Source of the DNA: Nonomuraea wenchangensis
GTDB lineage: Bacteria; Actinomycetota; Actinomycetes; Streptosporangiales; Streptosporangiaceae
Direction: 5' to 3'
DNA: 64,000 bases
Assembly (NCBI RefSeq): GCF_900111685.1
Contig: NZ_FOHX01000002.1
Span: 493,869 to 557,868, forward strand
The notes beneath the pieces were generated by a model that was not told the origin of the DNA, ran no database searches, and worked only from the letters and a program-made list of their open reading frames with translations. The position numbers were made by a program, and so were the translations under genes. The stretch's first letter is position 1. Each line of letters starts with the position of its first letter. Below are positions 56,541-64,000 of the stretch, in pieces.

Positions 56541-58193
56541 TCAACCGGCGAGTCCATTCTCCGTGCCTGGCGCCGGCGGGATCGCTCGGACACCCGCCAT
56601 GGCGCCGGCCGATTCCACGAGCTCCGGGCTGCCGAGGGGCCGCGTGCTCTGCTCGGCCGCCTTGAGCTCGACCAGTTGGCTTTCCACGACCTTGAGGGTG
56701 TGGAACTTGCGCGCGGTCACCATGACCCGCCCCTCCATCGACCCGACCGTGTCGTTGTACGCCTTGACCGACCGGTCGAGTGACCTGCCCAGGGTGTTGA
56801 GGTGCCCGCCCATGACAGAAAGCCTGTCGTACAGTTCGCGGCCCAGTTCGTAGACCTGCTTGAGGTTGTCCTGCAGTGCCGCCTGCGTCCACGCGAACGC
56901 CACGGTGCGGAGCAGCGCGATGAGCGAGGTCGGCGTCGCGATCAGGACGTTCCTGCCGGCCGCGTACTCGAGCAGGGTCGGCTCTTTCTCCAGCGCCGGC
57001 TGGAGAAAGGCATCGCTGGGCACGAAAAGCACGACGAACTCCGGAGAAGCGGCGACCTTCCGGAAATACTCCTTGCCCCCGAGCGCGTCCACGTGCTGGC
57101 GCAACTGCCGGGCGTGGTCGGCCCAGTGCCGGTCCACCTCAGTCTCGTCATCGGCCTCGATCGCCGACATGAACGCGGCCATCGGAACCTTCGAGTCCAC
57201 GACGACATGCTTGCCACCCGACAGGTGGATCAGCATGTCGGGCCGGAGCGAACCTTCGCCGTCGGCGAAGTGGACCTGGGTGTCGAAGTCGCACCGCTCG
57301 ACCAGGCCCGCCTGTTCCACGGCCCTCTTGAGATGCATCTCGCCCCACGACCCGCGCACCTGCGGCTTCTTGAGCGCCTCGACGAGCGCCCTGGTCTCCT
57401 TCCTGGTCCGCTGGCCCTCCTCGGTCAGCGTGGCCAGCTGCTGGCTCAGCGTGGCCTCGGCCGCGACACGCGTGGTGGAGAACTCCTTGAGCTGCCGGTC
57501 CATCTCCGCCAACTGATCGCGGACCGGCTTGCCGGCCGCGCTCAGTGTCGCCTCGGCCTTGGTCACCAGCTCGACCTGAGACTGCTTCAGCATCTCGTTG
57601 GTCGCCGCGCGCAGCGTCTCCTCCAGGAGCCGGTTGTTGTCCGAGCGGGTCTGATCGAGCTCCTGGCGGACGGCCTGCACGGTCGCGGCCTGCTCCAGCA
57701 GCGCCTGCTTCTGCATGACCGACTCGGCCAGCTGCGTCTTCAGGTCCTGGATCTCCGAGCAAAGGACCGCCTCCTTCGCCTTCAGCGCGGTGATCGAGAG
57801 CTCGGCGTCGCGGAGGCGACGGCCGGCCTCCGCTCCTCGCGCCTGCTCCGACTGAAGTCCGACGCGCATACGCTCCGCGTCGGCCAGCTCAAGGCGGAGG
57901 CTGTTCCGAGTCGCCTCCAGCTCGGCGCCGAGCCGGCCGAGTCGCTCGTCCAGCGTCCTGCGCTCGGTCAGGGCGGCGGTGTGCGCCTGGCTCAGATCGG
58001 CCAGTTGCCTCTGGGCCCTGTCCCGTTCGAGGCGCAGCGCAGCCGCCTGCTCGGCGGCCTGGGTCCGCTGCTCCTCGGCGAGCTTCAACGCGACCCGCTC
58101 GTCCGCCGCGCGGCCACGGGCGACCAGATAGGCGATCGTGGCGCTGACCAGCGCGAGCACGATCGCCAGTACGACGAGGGAGAAGGAAGTCAT
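56541..58193 (-). CDS. rmuC: RmuC-family DNA recombination/stability protein
   Basis: 550 residues. An N-terminal membrane helix (FSLVVLAIVLALVSATIAYLV), a ~200-residue coiled coil, then the RmuC nuclease-like domain with VRGSWGEMHLKRAVEQAGL, KHVVVDSKVPMAAF and SPEFVVLFVPSDAF (about 270-400). RmuC limits inversions and helps genome stability; the D/K residues of the VVVDSKVP motif resemble a PD-(D/E)xK core. Two bases after the upstream gene. Confidence 0.92.
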   Translation of the reverse strand: MTSFSLVVLAIVLALVSATIAYLVARGRAADERVALKLAEEQRTQAAEQAAALRLERDRAQRQLADLSQAHTAALTERRTLDERLGRLGAELEATRNSLRLELADAERMRVGLQSEQARGAEAGRRLRDAELSITALKAKEAVLCSEIQDLKTQLAESVMQKQALLEQAATVQAVRQELDQTRSDNNRLLEETLRAATNEMLKQSQVELVTKAEATLSAAGKPVRDQLAEMDRQLKEFSTTRVAAEATLSQQLATLTEEGQRTRKETRALVEALKKPQVRGSWGEMHLKRAVEQAGLVERCDFDTQVHFADGEGSLRPDMLIHLSGGKHVVVDSKVPMAAFMSAIEADDETEVDRHWADHARQLRQHVDALGGKEYFRKVAASPEFVVLFVPSDAFLQPALEKEPTLLEYAAGRNVLIATPTSLIALLRTVAFAWTQAALQDNLKQVYELGRELYDRLSVMGGHLNTLGRSLDRSVKAYNDTVGSMEGRVMVTARKFHTLKVVESQLVELKAAEQSTRPLGSPELVESAGAMAGVRAIPPAPGTENGLAG

Positions 58194-58194
58194 C

Positions 58195-58749
58195 TCAGCC
58201 CACCCGCTTCCAGTCCTGGCACCCGCTGGTCTCGAAGAACTCGCCCTTCTTCACAGTCACCCTGGTCTGGCCCTGGACGTTGCCGTTGGCGATGATGGCG
58301 GTGAGCTCGCCGGAGGCGTTCTTCAGGCGGGCCCAGTAGCAGTTGGGACCGTCCGCCCCGGCCGTCTTGTAGGTGCCGGGCTTGATCTCCTCACCGACGA
58401 GATACTGACCGTCACCGGAGAACGTGGTCTGCGGGCCGTCTTCTCCCTCCGAGTCCACCACGGGCTCAGCGGTGACCGTCTCGGTTGCGGCAGGAGCCGA
58501 CTCGGCCTGCGTGGTCTCGGTCACCGTGACAATGGGGCGCGGGGAGGCCGAGGTCCCGGTCTCGCCACCCGCGCCGATCCCCACGCCGATGATCAACGAG
58601 ACGATCGCAGTCAGGCCGTGGGCCAGGAAACGCCGGCGTGGACGGGCCGGGGGCACTATGGGGCCGGCAGGCTGCCAGCCGGGCTGAGCGAAGGGCTGCT
58701 GATATGGGGGCTGAGGGTGGGGACCCGTGCCGGGGTTGTGGTTGGTCAT
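58195..58749 (-). CDS. Membrane-anchored protein with C-terminal VGxxIxPGTY domain
   Basis: 184 residues. Pro/Gln-rich cytoplasmic start (about 1-38), one helix (HGLTAIVSLIIGVGIGAGG), a Thr/Glu linker, and a C-terminal domain YLVGEEIKPGTYKTAG ... CYWARLKN ... SGCQDWKRVG with two Cys, which is common in actinomycete surface proteins and of unknown role. It is upstream of rmuC and may be co-transcribed. Confidence 0.75.
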   Translation of the reverse strand: MTNHNPGTGPHPQPPYQQPFAQPGWQPAGPIVPPARPRRRFLAHGLTAIVSLIIGVGIGAGGETGTSASPRPIVTVTETTQAESAPAATETVTAEPVVDSEGEDGPQTTFSGDGQYLVGEEIKPGTYKTAGADGPNCYWARLKNASGELTAIIANGNVQGQTRVTVKKGEFFETSGCQDWKRVG

Positions 58750-58866
58750 GTCGCGTCCTCTCGCGGTCGGACTTCTGCGTCCGAAGGGGTTGGCGAGAGA
58801 ACTGTTTCTCAGGCTCCTTGATGAGCACTAAATTAATTCCGATAACCCCCCATATCGACATTTGTT

Positions 58867-58980
58867 ATGGACGAGGTATTCCACAACTACCCGCCCGACC
58901 AGGAGGCGAAGGCCATCGATCTGGCCATCCGGCAAATAAACTTCGCCAGCATTTGGTCCAAGAACGGCAGGGTCAGGTGA
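58867..58980 (+). CDS. Possible 37-residue small ORF or gene fragment
   Basis: ATG 58867 opens MDEVFHNYPPDQEAKAIDLA, ending IWSKNGRVR-stop. It is less GC-rich and less biased in codon use than the flanks and has no Shine-Dalgarno. It looks like the end or piece of a lost gene more than a finished protein. The rest of the 58750-59001 gap shows no feature apart from the AT-rich piece 58830-58866. Confidence 0.3.
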   Translation: MDEVFHNYPPDQEAKAIDLAIRQINFASIWSKNGRVR

Positions 58981-59001
58981 CCTTCCCCCCTGGTTGGGGT
59001 G

Positions 59002-60282
59002 TCATGAAGGCTGGACGACAGAGGCGCAGAGCTCGCGGTACGCCTCGCGCAGCTCGGCGGCCTCGGGTGTACGCCTTGTCTCCAGGCCACGGACCACCTC
59101 GGCTGCCCGCCAGTAGTTGGAGGGTACGAGGAGTCCGCTCGTCATCGCGGCGAGAGTCAGATGTCCCGCCTCGTCGGGCTGGTCGGCGGCCAGGAGCGCG
59201 AGAGCCAGGTCGAGCCGCGCGGCCACGGCCCTGCGCGGCCGTGGCGGGCCGTCGCTCGTTGACTCCAGCCGGGCGAGCACTCCTCGGGAGTACGGCTCGG
59301 CCGATGGATCACCGAGCCAGCACAAGGTGGTCGCGAGGTAGGCGTCGGACTTGGCGGGGTCGTACCGGTAGTGATGTTCGGCCCGGTCGGGGACGTGCAG
59401 AGGTTCGACGAGCCGCATCAGCCGGTTCAGCGTCTCGTGGGTCTCCCGGGCCTGGCCGAGGCGGGCCCAGGCCCGGCCCTCCTGGGCGGTCGCCTGGATG
59501 TACGCCGAGCTGCCGCTGGGCGCGACTCGTTGCGCCGCCTGGGCGAGGGTCAGGGCTCGTCCGAAGTCGCCTTCGGTGAGGACCTGCCACGCCTCCGTCT
59601 CCAGACACCAGGCGGCGATCTCGCGATGCTCTGTTTCCTTGGCGAGCTGGGCAGCCGTCCGAAGCCGTGCGGCGGCGGCCGGAAGCCGGCGCAGGTCGAT
59701 GAGGCAGGTCGCGGCGAGGAGAGAGAGCCAGCCGCCGGCCACCAGGAGCCGCCGATGCTCGGTGAGCGTCTTCTTGGAGTCCAGGAGTTGGGAGACGTAG
59801 GAGAGGTGACGGCGCACCCGCGCCAGCAACTCGCGAGGCGGCGTCCCGGGGTAGGCCACGGCCAGGTCATCGACCGCCAGTTCCAGCCGTTCAAGGGTCT
59901 CCCGCCCGACCTCGGTCGCGGCGGCGCGGCGAGCCAGTTCCAGAGCGTCCCACTCGTCGTCACCGGCGAACCCGAGGTTGTGAGGGTTGTGCTCGAACAG
60001 CTCGTCCTCGGCAAGGTCGAAGGCGCGGGCGTACAGGAGGCGGTAGGGGTCGTCGGGCTGGTTGTGTCCGGCCTCGTACGCCTTGATGCGGCGGACAATG
60101 CTCTCCCTGGAGGGGAGCCGGGCTCGTACGTCGTCGTCGGCGGCCTCGGCCAGACGGCGGGCCATCTCTTTCTGGCTCCAGAACCGGTTGCGGCGCTCGG
60201 CGCGCAGCCGTACGGCCCATGCGGGGGGTTCTGTGACCACCGCCAACACCTCGCTGTCAGACCAGGGGGACGTGCTGACCAC
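59002..60282 (-). CDS. XRE-family helix-turn-helix regulator with TPR-like region
   Basis: 426 residues. N-terminal HTH (NRFWSQKEMARRLAEAADDD, then SRESIVRRIKAYEAGHNQPD), followed by helical repeats like those of actinomycete XRE proteins that sense peptides (AAARLRTAAQLAKETEHREI, ALTLAQAAQRVAPSGSSAYI). Such regulators often pair with small divergent genes, as here with two ORFs on the other strand. GTG start; a nearer GTG at 60240 is an alternative. Confidence 0.85.
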   Translation of the reverse strand: MVSTSPWSDSEVLAVVTEPPAWAVRLRAERRNRFWSQKEMARRLAEAADDDVRARLPSRESIVRRIKAYEAGHNQPDDPYRLLYARAFDLAEDELFEHNPHNLGFAGDDEWDALELARRAAATEVGRETLERLELAVDDLAVAYPGTPPRELLARVRRHLSYVSQLLDSKKTLTEHRRLLVAGGWLSLLAATCLIDLRRLPAAAARLRTAAQLAKETEHREIAAWCLETEAWQVLTEGDFGRALTLAQAAQRVAPSGSSAYIQATAQEGRAWARLGQARETHETLNRLMRLVEPLHVPDRAEHHYRYDPAKSDAYLATTLCWLGDPSAEPYSRGVLARLESTSDGPPRPRRAVAARLDLALALLAADQPDEAGHLTLAAMTSGLLVPSNYWRAAEVVRGLETRRTPEAAELREAYRELCASVVQPS

Positions 60283-60418
60283 CCTTAGTGTCCCCCCATC
60301 ACATTTGTGATCAAGGGATTACTCACCGCTGTAATCGGAGGTGACGAGATCGAAACCGGGGTCAGTAGACGCTGGCACCGCCGTACGGACCCCTTGATCA
60401 GGATGGTGGTCCTGACCC

Positions 60419-60655
60419 ATGACACACGATAGGACTGTCGCCGCCGTAAGTTCGGTGTTCGCCGGATGGCGGATCATGCGCAGCGACGCCGGGCGGTTCT
60501 GGGCGACCCGCGAGCGACCGTTCCCCCGGGCCGTCGAGGACGCGGGCGCACACCGTACGGTCGATGCCGACGACCTGGTGAGGCTGTGCCAGGCCATCGC
60601 GGAACAGGAGGGCATCGCCGAGCAGGCGCGCCCGTCCGCATGGAAAGCCCGGTGA
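60419..60655 (+). CDS. Small hypothetical protein beside XRE regulator
   Basis: 78 residues: VFAGWRIMRSDAGRFWATRE, then HRTVDADDLVRLCQAIAEQE. No family named. It is similar in type to small proteins next to XRE regulators in actinomycetes. The GTGA overlap to the next gene suggests an operon. Confidence 0.65.
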   Translation: MTHDRTVAAVSSVFAGWRIMRSDAGRFWATRERPFPRAVEDAGAHRTVDADDLVRLCQAIAEQEGIAEQARPSAWKAR

Positions 60656-60981
60656 CCGCGTCCGCCGCCGTTCTCGCTCCACCGGATGTCTTCACGGACG
60701 AGGACTGTCCTGGCATCTCCCCGCATCCGGCCGTCCCGAGTCCCGGTCGTACGGCGCTGCGGTGGATCGGGCAGGGAGTCGCGCCCGGCCGGGTCGTCGC
60801 CTACACCTGCTCCTGCCGGATGACCGCCTACGAGTTGGTCGCCTGCGGCGGCGTCTACCAGATCCGCCGCCGCACCCTTCCCCGCCGAGGCGTCCCGCCC
60901 GTGTCCTGGACGGCCGATCGGTGGCGCCGCGGGGAGGCACTCGAATGGTGGCGCCGCCTGCTCGCCGGCCACGCCCGATGA
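60652..60981 (+). CDS. Small hypothetical protein, second beside XRE regulator
   Basis: 109 residues. ISPHPAVPSPGRTALRWIGQ, then CSCRMTAYELVACGGVYQIR with a C-S-C and a further Cys, and WRRGEALEWWRRLLAG at the end. GTG 60652 overlaps the previous stop. The middle may be a small metal site. No family recognised. Confidence 0.6.
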   Translation: MTASAAVLAPPDVFTDEDCPGISPHPAVPSPGRTALRWIGQGVAPGRVVAYTCSCRMTAYELVACGGVYQIRRRTLPRRGVPPVSWTADRWRRGEALEWWRRLLAGHAR

Positions 60982-61036
60982 GCCACTCCGCAGTGAGGGA
61001 CGCAAGCGCGGCCCGTTGCGCCTGCTCGCCCACTGA

Positions 61037-61798
61037 TCACGAGAACGTGGCCCACTCCTCACCGCGGAAAGGCGCATACCGGGAGGGCACCCTGCCTTCG
61101 AGCCGAACCCTCATCCTCAGATTCAGGGGCGTGTCCGACCCGTTGACCTGGGCGACGCGAAGGGTCATAGCCCCGGCGTCGCGGACCTGGTGGACGTAGT
61201 CGAGCAACAGATTGGGGACGTATCCCAGCTCGCCCCCATCTCGGGTGACCAGCAAGGCCCGGGGATTGACCGGATTGGCGGGCTCAGGGCGCAGCGCCAG
61301 TTCGTCGTCTTCGACAAGAGCGGCGATCCTCTCCTCTGCCCCGCTCTTGTACCTGACGCCGTGAACGAAGAAATCTGTGGAAGTAGAGCCATCCGCAGCT
61401 ACGTGAGGCTCCGGGACGAGGAAGATCGAGTCGCCCGCGCGCCGTCCTCCGGAACGGCCGAGCACCCTGAGCGGAGGAGCACCCTTCGACAGGCCCAGGA
61501 CCGTGAGGTAGCTGTCATAGTCAGGTCGCTTGGGGTTCATCAACCGCTGACTGAACATCGGAAAGAGGGTCGAGGAGGTATAGCGGCGCTCCAGATCCTC
61601 GAAACCGAAGATTGGGCGGAAGCCACCGATGTCCATCACCCTCCGAAAGTAGCTGAAGGTGAAACCGCCGTCAGCGCTCTCCAGGATGCCGACCGGCATG
61701 ATCTCGCGCGAGACCGGATCCTGCTGAGCCACCACCAGTCGAGGGGAACTCACCGCCTCATGGGTGCACGACGGTGAGGACTGGGCTGAGCTAGCCAT
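61037..61798 (-). CDS. HIRAN-domain protein
   Basis: 253 residues. The C-terminal part (NPRALLVTRDGGELGYVPNL then LLDYVHQV) is HIRAN-like, a fold used to bind DNA ends or single strands, seen in helicases and as a solo domain in prokaryotes. The N-terminal ~150 residues (DIGGFRPIFGFEDLERRY, LNPKRPDYDSYLTVLGL) recall the N-terminal part of HipA/HipB-linked proteins. ATG 61798 overlaps the kinase stop by eight bases, so the two are translationally coupled. Confidence 0.65.
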   Translation of the reverse strand: MASSAQSSPSCTHEAVSSPRLVVAQQDPVSREIMPVGILESADGGFTFSYFRRVMDIGGFRPIFGFEDLERRYTSSTLFPMFSQRLMNPKRPDYDSYLTVLGLSKGAPPLRVLGRSGGRRAGDSIFLVPEPHVAADGSTSTDFFVHGVRYKSGAEERIAALVEDDELALRPEPANPVNPRALLVTRDGGELGYVPNLLLDYVHQVRDAGAMTLRVAQVNGSDTPLNLRMRVRLEGRVPSRYAPFRGEEWATFS

Positions 61799-62684
61799 CG
61801 AGCAGCCTCCTCCTGTTGGCGTCCACAAGCTCTACGGCGAACCTACGCGCCGCCTCTGACATTTCCGGGATGGACGCAACCGCCATCTCAACGCGATCTT
61901 TACGACAGGCGTGGAGCCGGTCAAGCCAGTATCGCCGAACCGATCCGCCTACCAGCGCCAATGCCGTTGCGGCGAAGTCCGTCAACGGCACCTTACGACA
62001 TCCCTCGAACCGCCATGCGGTCCCACGCCTCAGGTGAGCTTCCCACTCCCTGCCTTTGGCCAGCAATCGCGTCCGTTTGGCGTCTGCGAGACTGAATCCC
62101 AGGCTGGTGGCGTGATCGTAGGAGGGACACAACCGTCGGTCGTCCTGTTCTCGGCCGATCAGGACCGCCCAGTTGGCCGGGTGCCGATCGCGGTTCGCGA
62201 TCAACGCGTCCAGCATCGTGTAACCGGCGAACACCTCGAAGGCGCCGAACTCTTCAGGCCCGTCGAACCCCGGTGGATGCCGGTAACCCTCAAGCGCTGA
62301 CCGGATATTGAGCAACGTGTGTCCTTCGTGACTCTTGTCCATGGGGTCGTGGTCTCTCCCCAGGAAGCTTGTGAGCAGGAGGAACCCGGGCTGCAACTCC
62401 CATCCGGGCAGGGTCACGTCGTAGGAGACGCACCCGCGGCGACCCGACCGAACCGCCAGGTCGATCTCAGCGCTGGGGACGCCCAGCTCGGCAGCCAGCA
62501 CCGCGGCGAGCTTCTCCGGCCAATGATCCGCGCGCTCCGCGTCATCGTTGCGCACATTCGGCTTGAAAAGTGCCCGGCGCCCGAACACCGGCTGGATCAG
62601 CCAGATCTTCTCGTCGGAGCCCTCCGGCTCATAAAGATCGACGGCCCAGTCGGTCACGTCTAAGACGGGAAAGGGAAAGGCCAC
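61791..62684 (-). CDS. HipA/CtkA-like protein kinase
   Basis: 297 residues. The kinase core NRDRHPAN (about 164-171) is the catalytic loop of HipA-like kinases and YDHATSLGF (about 189-197) the metal-binding Asp segment. It is about two-thirds of HipA size and lacks the HipA N-terminal domain, closer to CtkA. GTG 62684 is preferred: TACGGT ends seven bases before it and no Shine-Dalgarno is seen, so a leaderless mRNA is likely; an upstream start at 62726 is possible. It forms a tight pair with the HIRAN protein. Confidence 0.78.
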   Translation of the reverse strand: MAFPFPVLDVTDWAVDLYEPEGSDEKIWLIQPVFGRRALFKPNVRNDDAERADHWPEKLAAVLAAELGVPSAEIDLAVRSGRRGCVSYDVTLPGWELQPGFLLLTSFLGRDHDPMDKSHEGHTLLNIRSALEGYRHPPGFDGPEEFGAFEVFAGYTMLDALIANRDRHPANWAVLIGREQDDRRLCPSYDHATSLGFSLADAKRTRLLAKGREWEAHLRRGTAWRFEGCRKVPLTDFAATALALVGGSVRRYWLDRLHACRKDRVEMAVASIPEMSEAARRFAVELVDANRRRLLDG

Positions 62685-62778
62685 GCCAGGAACCGTACAG
62701 GCACGACACTGCCGACGACGGCTCAATCGCGCCGGCCAGGACCGCCACCCCTTGAGGCGGCGAAGCGCCTGGAAACAG

Positions 62779-62814
62779 AGAAACCCCAGGCCAAGACATC
62801 GACCTGGGGTTTCT
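62779..62814 (-). terminator. Terminator after tRNA-Lys
   Basis: Perfect 12-bp stem AGAAACCCCAGG (62779-62790) / CCTGGGGTTTCT (62803-62814) around a 12-base loop, seven bases downstream of the tRNA 3' end. Confidence 0.8.
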
Positions 62815-62820
62815 GTGCGG

Positions 62821-62894
62821 TGCGCCGCCAGGGACTCGAACCCCGGACCCGCTGATTAAGAGTCAGCTGCTCTGACCAACTGAGCTAGCGGCGC
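62821..62894 (-). tRNA. tRNA-Lys (anticodon CTT)
   Basis: 74 bases read on the minus strand. Acceptor stem GCGCCGC/GCGGCGC pairs perfectly; D stem GCTC/GAGC; anticodon stem GCTGA/TCAGC with loop CTCTTAA gives CTT; T loop TTCGAGT in stem CGGGG/CCCTG. Discriminator A; CCA is not encoded. It reads the AAG lysine codon. Confidence 0.97.
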
Positions 62895-62961
62895 CTTGCA
62901 CGAAGGAATATACCGGTCATCCCCATCCTGGTCGAATCGGTCAAAGGCGACGCTCAGTTGC

Positions 62962-62967
62962 TAGAAT
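62962..62967 (+). promoter_or_regulatory. -10 element of the MoxR operon
   Basis: TAGAAT lies 29 bases before ATG 62996; CAGGAG is placed well as the ribosome site. The -35 region is not clear. Confidence 0.5.
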
Positions 62968-62995
62968 AAAGTTCGGCCCGCAGACAGGAGCATAG

Positions 62996-63835
62996 ATGTT
63001 CGACTCGCCCGCCGACGTGACGGAACGGCTCGCCGCCGTGGACTACCTCTCCGACGACGCCATCTCCACCTCGGTGTTCCTGGCCGCGGCGCTGGGCAAG
63101 CCGCTGCTGGTGGAAGGCCCGGCCGGGGTCGGCAAGACGCAGCTCGCCAAGGCGGTCGCCGCGGCGACCGGGTCCGAGCTGATCCGGCTGCAGTGCTACG
63201 AGGGTCTGGACGAGGCCCGCGCCCTCTACGAGTGGAACTACAAGAAGCAGCTCCTCCGCATCCAGGCGACCAGCGCCGACGACGACATCTTCACCGAGGA
63301 GTTCCTGCTGGAGCGCCCGCTGCTCAAGGCCATCAGGTCCGACCGGCCCACCGTGCTGCTCATCGACGAGACCGACAAGGCCGACGTCGAGGTGGAGGGC
63401 CTGCTGCTGGAGCTGCTGTCGGACTTCCAGGTGACGATCCCCGAGCTCGGCACCGTCGTGGCCCGCCGCCGGCCGTACGTCGTGCTGACCTCCAACGCCA
63501 CCCGCGAGCTGTCGGAGGCGCTCAAGCGGCGCTGCCTCTACCTGCACATCGAGTACCCGACGCCGGAGCGGGAGCGCGACATCGTGCTCAGCCAGGTGCC
63601 GGGCATCCGGGGCGACCTCGCCGAGCAGCTCGCGAGGACCGTCGCGACGATGCGGGCGCTGGAGCTGAAGAAGGCCCCGTCGGTGGCCGAGACCGTCGAC
63701 TGGGCCAACACCCTGCTCGCCCTCGGCAGGGAGGAGCTGGACGAGGCCACCGTCGCGGGCACCCTGGGCGTGGTGCTCAAGCACGCCGCCGACCACACGC
63801 GGGCGGTCAAGGAGCTGGGGCTTCCCGATGCCTGA
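62996..63835 (+). CDS. MoxR-family AAA+ ATPase
   Basis: 279 residues. Walker A EGPAGVGKTQ (about 39-48), Walker B VLLIDETDKAD (about 117-127), sensor 1 VLTSNATRELSEALKRRC with the Arg finger. MoxR ATPases are chaperones that mature metal enzymes with a VWA partner. The following CoxE-like gene suggests the MoxR-CoxE pairing used in CO dehydrogenase-type enzyme assembly; no dehydrogenase lies in view. Confidence 0.92.
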   Translation: MFDSPADVTERLAAVDYLSDDAISTSVFLAAALGKPLLVEGPAGVGKTQLAKAVAAATGSELIRLQCYEGLDEARALYEWNYKKQLLRIQATSADDDIFTEEFLLERPLLKAIRSDRPTVLLIDETDKADVEVEGLLLELLSDFQVTIPELGTVVARRRPYVVLTSNATRELSEALKRRCLYLHIEYPTPERERDIVLSQVPGIRGDLAEQLARTVATMRALELKKAPSVAETVDWANTLLALGREELDEATVAGTLGVVLKHAADHTRAVKELGLPDA

Positions 63836-64000
63836 GGCCGGCTCGCTGGTCGATCGGCACGTCGGGTTCGTACGGGCGCTCCGCGAGGCCGGGGTGCCCG
63901 TGTCGGTCGCCGAGGGGCTGGACGCCGCCAACGCGCTGCGCGTGGTCGAACTCGTGGACCGGGAGTCGCTGCGGGCCGCGTACGCGGCGACGCTGGTCAA
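63828..64000 (+). CDS. CoxE/VWA domain protein, partial
   Basis: The first 57 residues only; the gene leaves the right edge. MPEAGSLVDRHVGFVRALRE, then AGVPVSVAEGLDAANALRVV is the start typical of the CoxE-like VWA partners of MoxR. It overlaps the MoxR stop by eight bases. Confidence 0.8.
   Translation, partial: MPEAGSLVDRHVGFVRALREAGVPVSVAEGLDAANALRVVELVDRESLRAAYAATLV

Noticed and set aside
58830..58980. AT-richer stretch considered as an integration scar or mobile element end
   Set aside because: No inverted or direct repeats and no tRNA or integrase nearby; only a short fragment-like ORF is visible.

Overview
The window is about 64 kb of very GC-rich DNA with actinomycete traits throughout: GTG/TTG starts, start-stop overlaps, several probably leaderless genes, a DtxR/IdeR-type iron box, a c-di-AMP riboswitch, a DUF5302 protein, Roadblock proteins and a type VII (WXG100) locus. 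Gene style suggests a filamentous Streptosporangiales-like genome (Nonomuraea or a relative); this is inference, as no species marker is present. The only RNA gene seen is one tRNA-Lys. There are no insertion sequences, integrases or CRISPR arrays.

Layout. 1-4.4 kb: an LtrA-like membrane protein cut by the window edge, a SodC-like lipoprotein, a pterin carbinolamine dehydratase, an alkyl-sulfatase-like MBL hydrolase and a NUDIX hydrolase. 3.1-6.6 kb: a small catabolic island (class III aminotransferase, PfkB kinase, TetR regulator, class II aldolase) around an operator-rich intergenic gap. 6.7-10.7 kb: DUF2188, DUF885 and DUF4032 proteins and an HxlR/NAD(P)-binding protein divergon with a clear operator. 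10.9-12.9 kb: a four-gene Roadblock/DUF4388 operon without a GTPase. 12.9-16.7 kb: a hydrolase, a secreted double-psi-barrel-like wall protein under a ydaO riboswitch, DUF5302, and a divergent MreB-like actin. 16.7-22.7 kb: a MacAB-like exporter operon (lipoprotein, adaptor, ATPase, permease) next to its likely two-component system. 24.1-30.5 kb: a NurA-SbcC-SbcD-HerA DNA-end-processing operon. 30.6-33.2 kb: a sugar module (ROK regulator and GH43/130-like propeller) and a decayed phosphotransferase. 33.2-35.4 kb: an ECF41 sigma factor divergent from an amidohydrolase. 36.3-40.3 kb: an iron-siderophore importer with a fused FecCD permease.

The most unusual region is 40.4-53.9 kb: an SseB-like protein, a small partner, a YbaB-like protein and a WXG100-like protein lead into one 3434-residue open reading frame with a WXG100-like N-terminus, a duplicated HExxH module (one copy degenerate, one intact) at each end of a long Gly/Ser-rich beta core, and a Cys-rich tail. 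Two paralogous small proteins follow. This looks like a type VII secretion giant effector or surface protein with dedicated partners, and is the best candidate for an undescribed system.

53.9-64 kb: a TetR/VOC/cupin/secreted-repeat cluster, a small zinc-ribbon membrane protein with a Shine-Dalgarno-masking hairpin, RmuC, an XRE regulator with two small genes, a HIRAN protein paired with a HipA-like kinase, tRNA-Lys, and a MoxR ATPase with the start of a CoxE/VWA-like partner.
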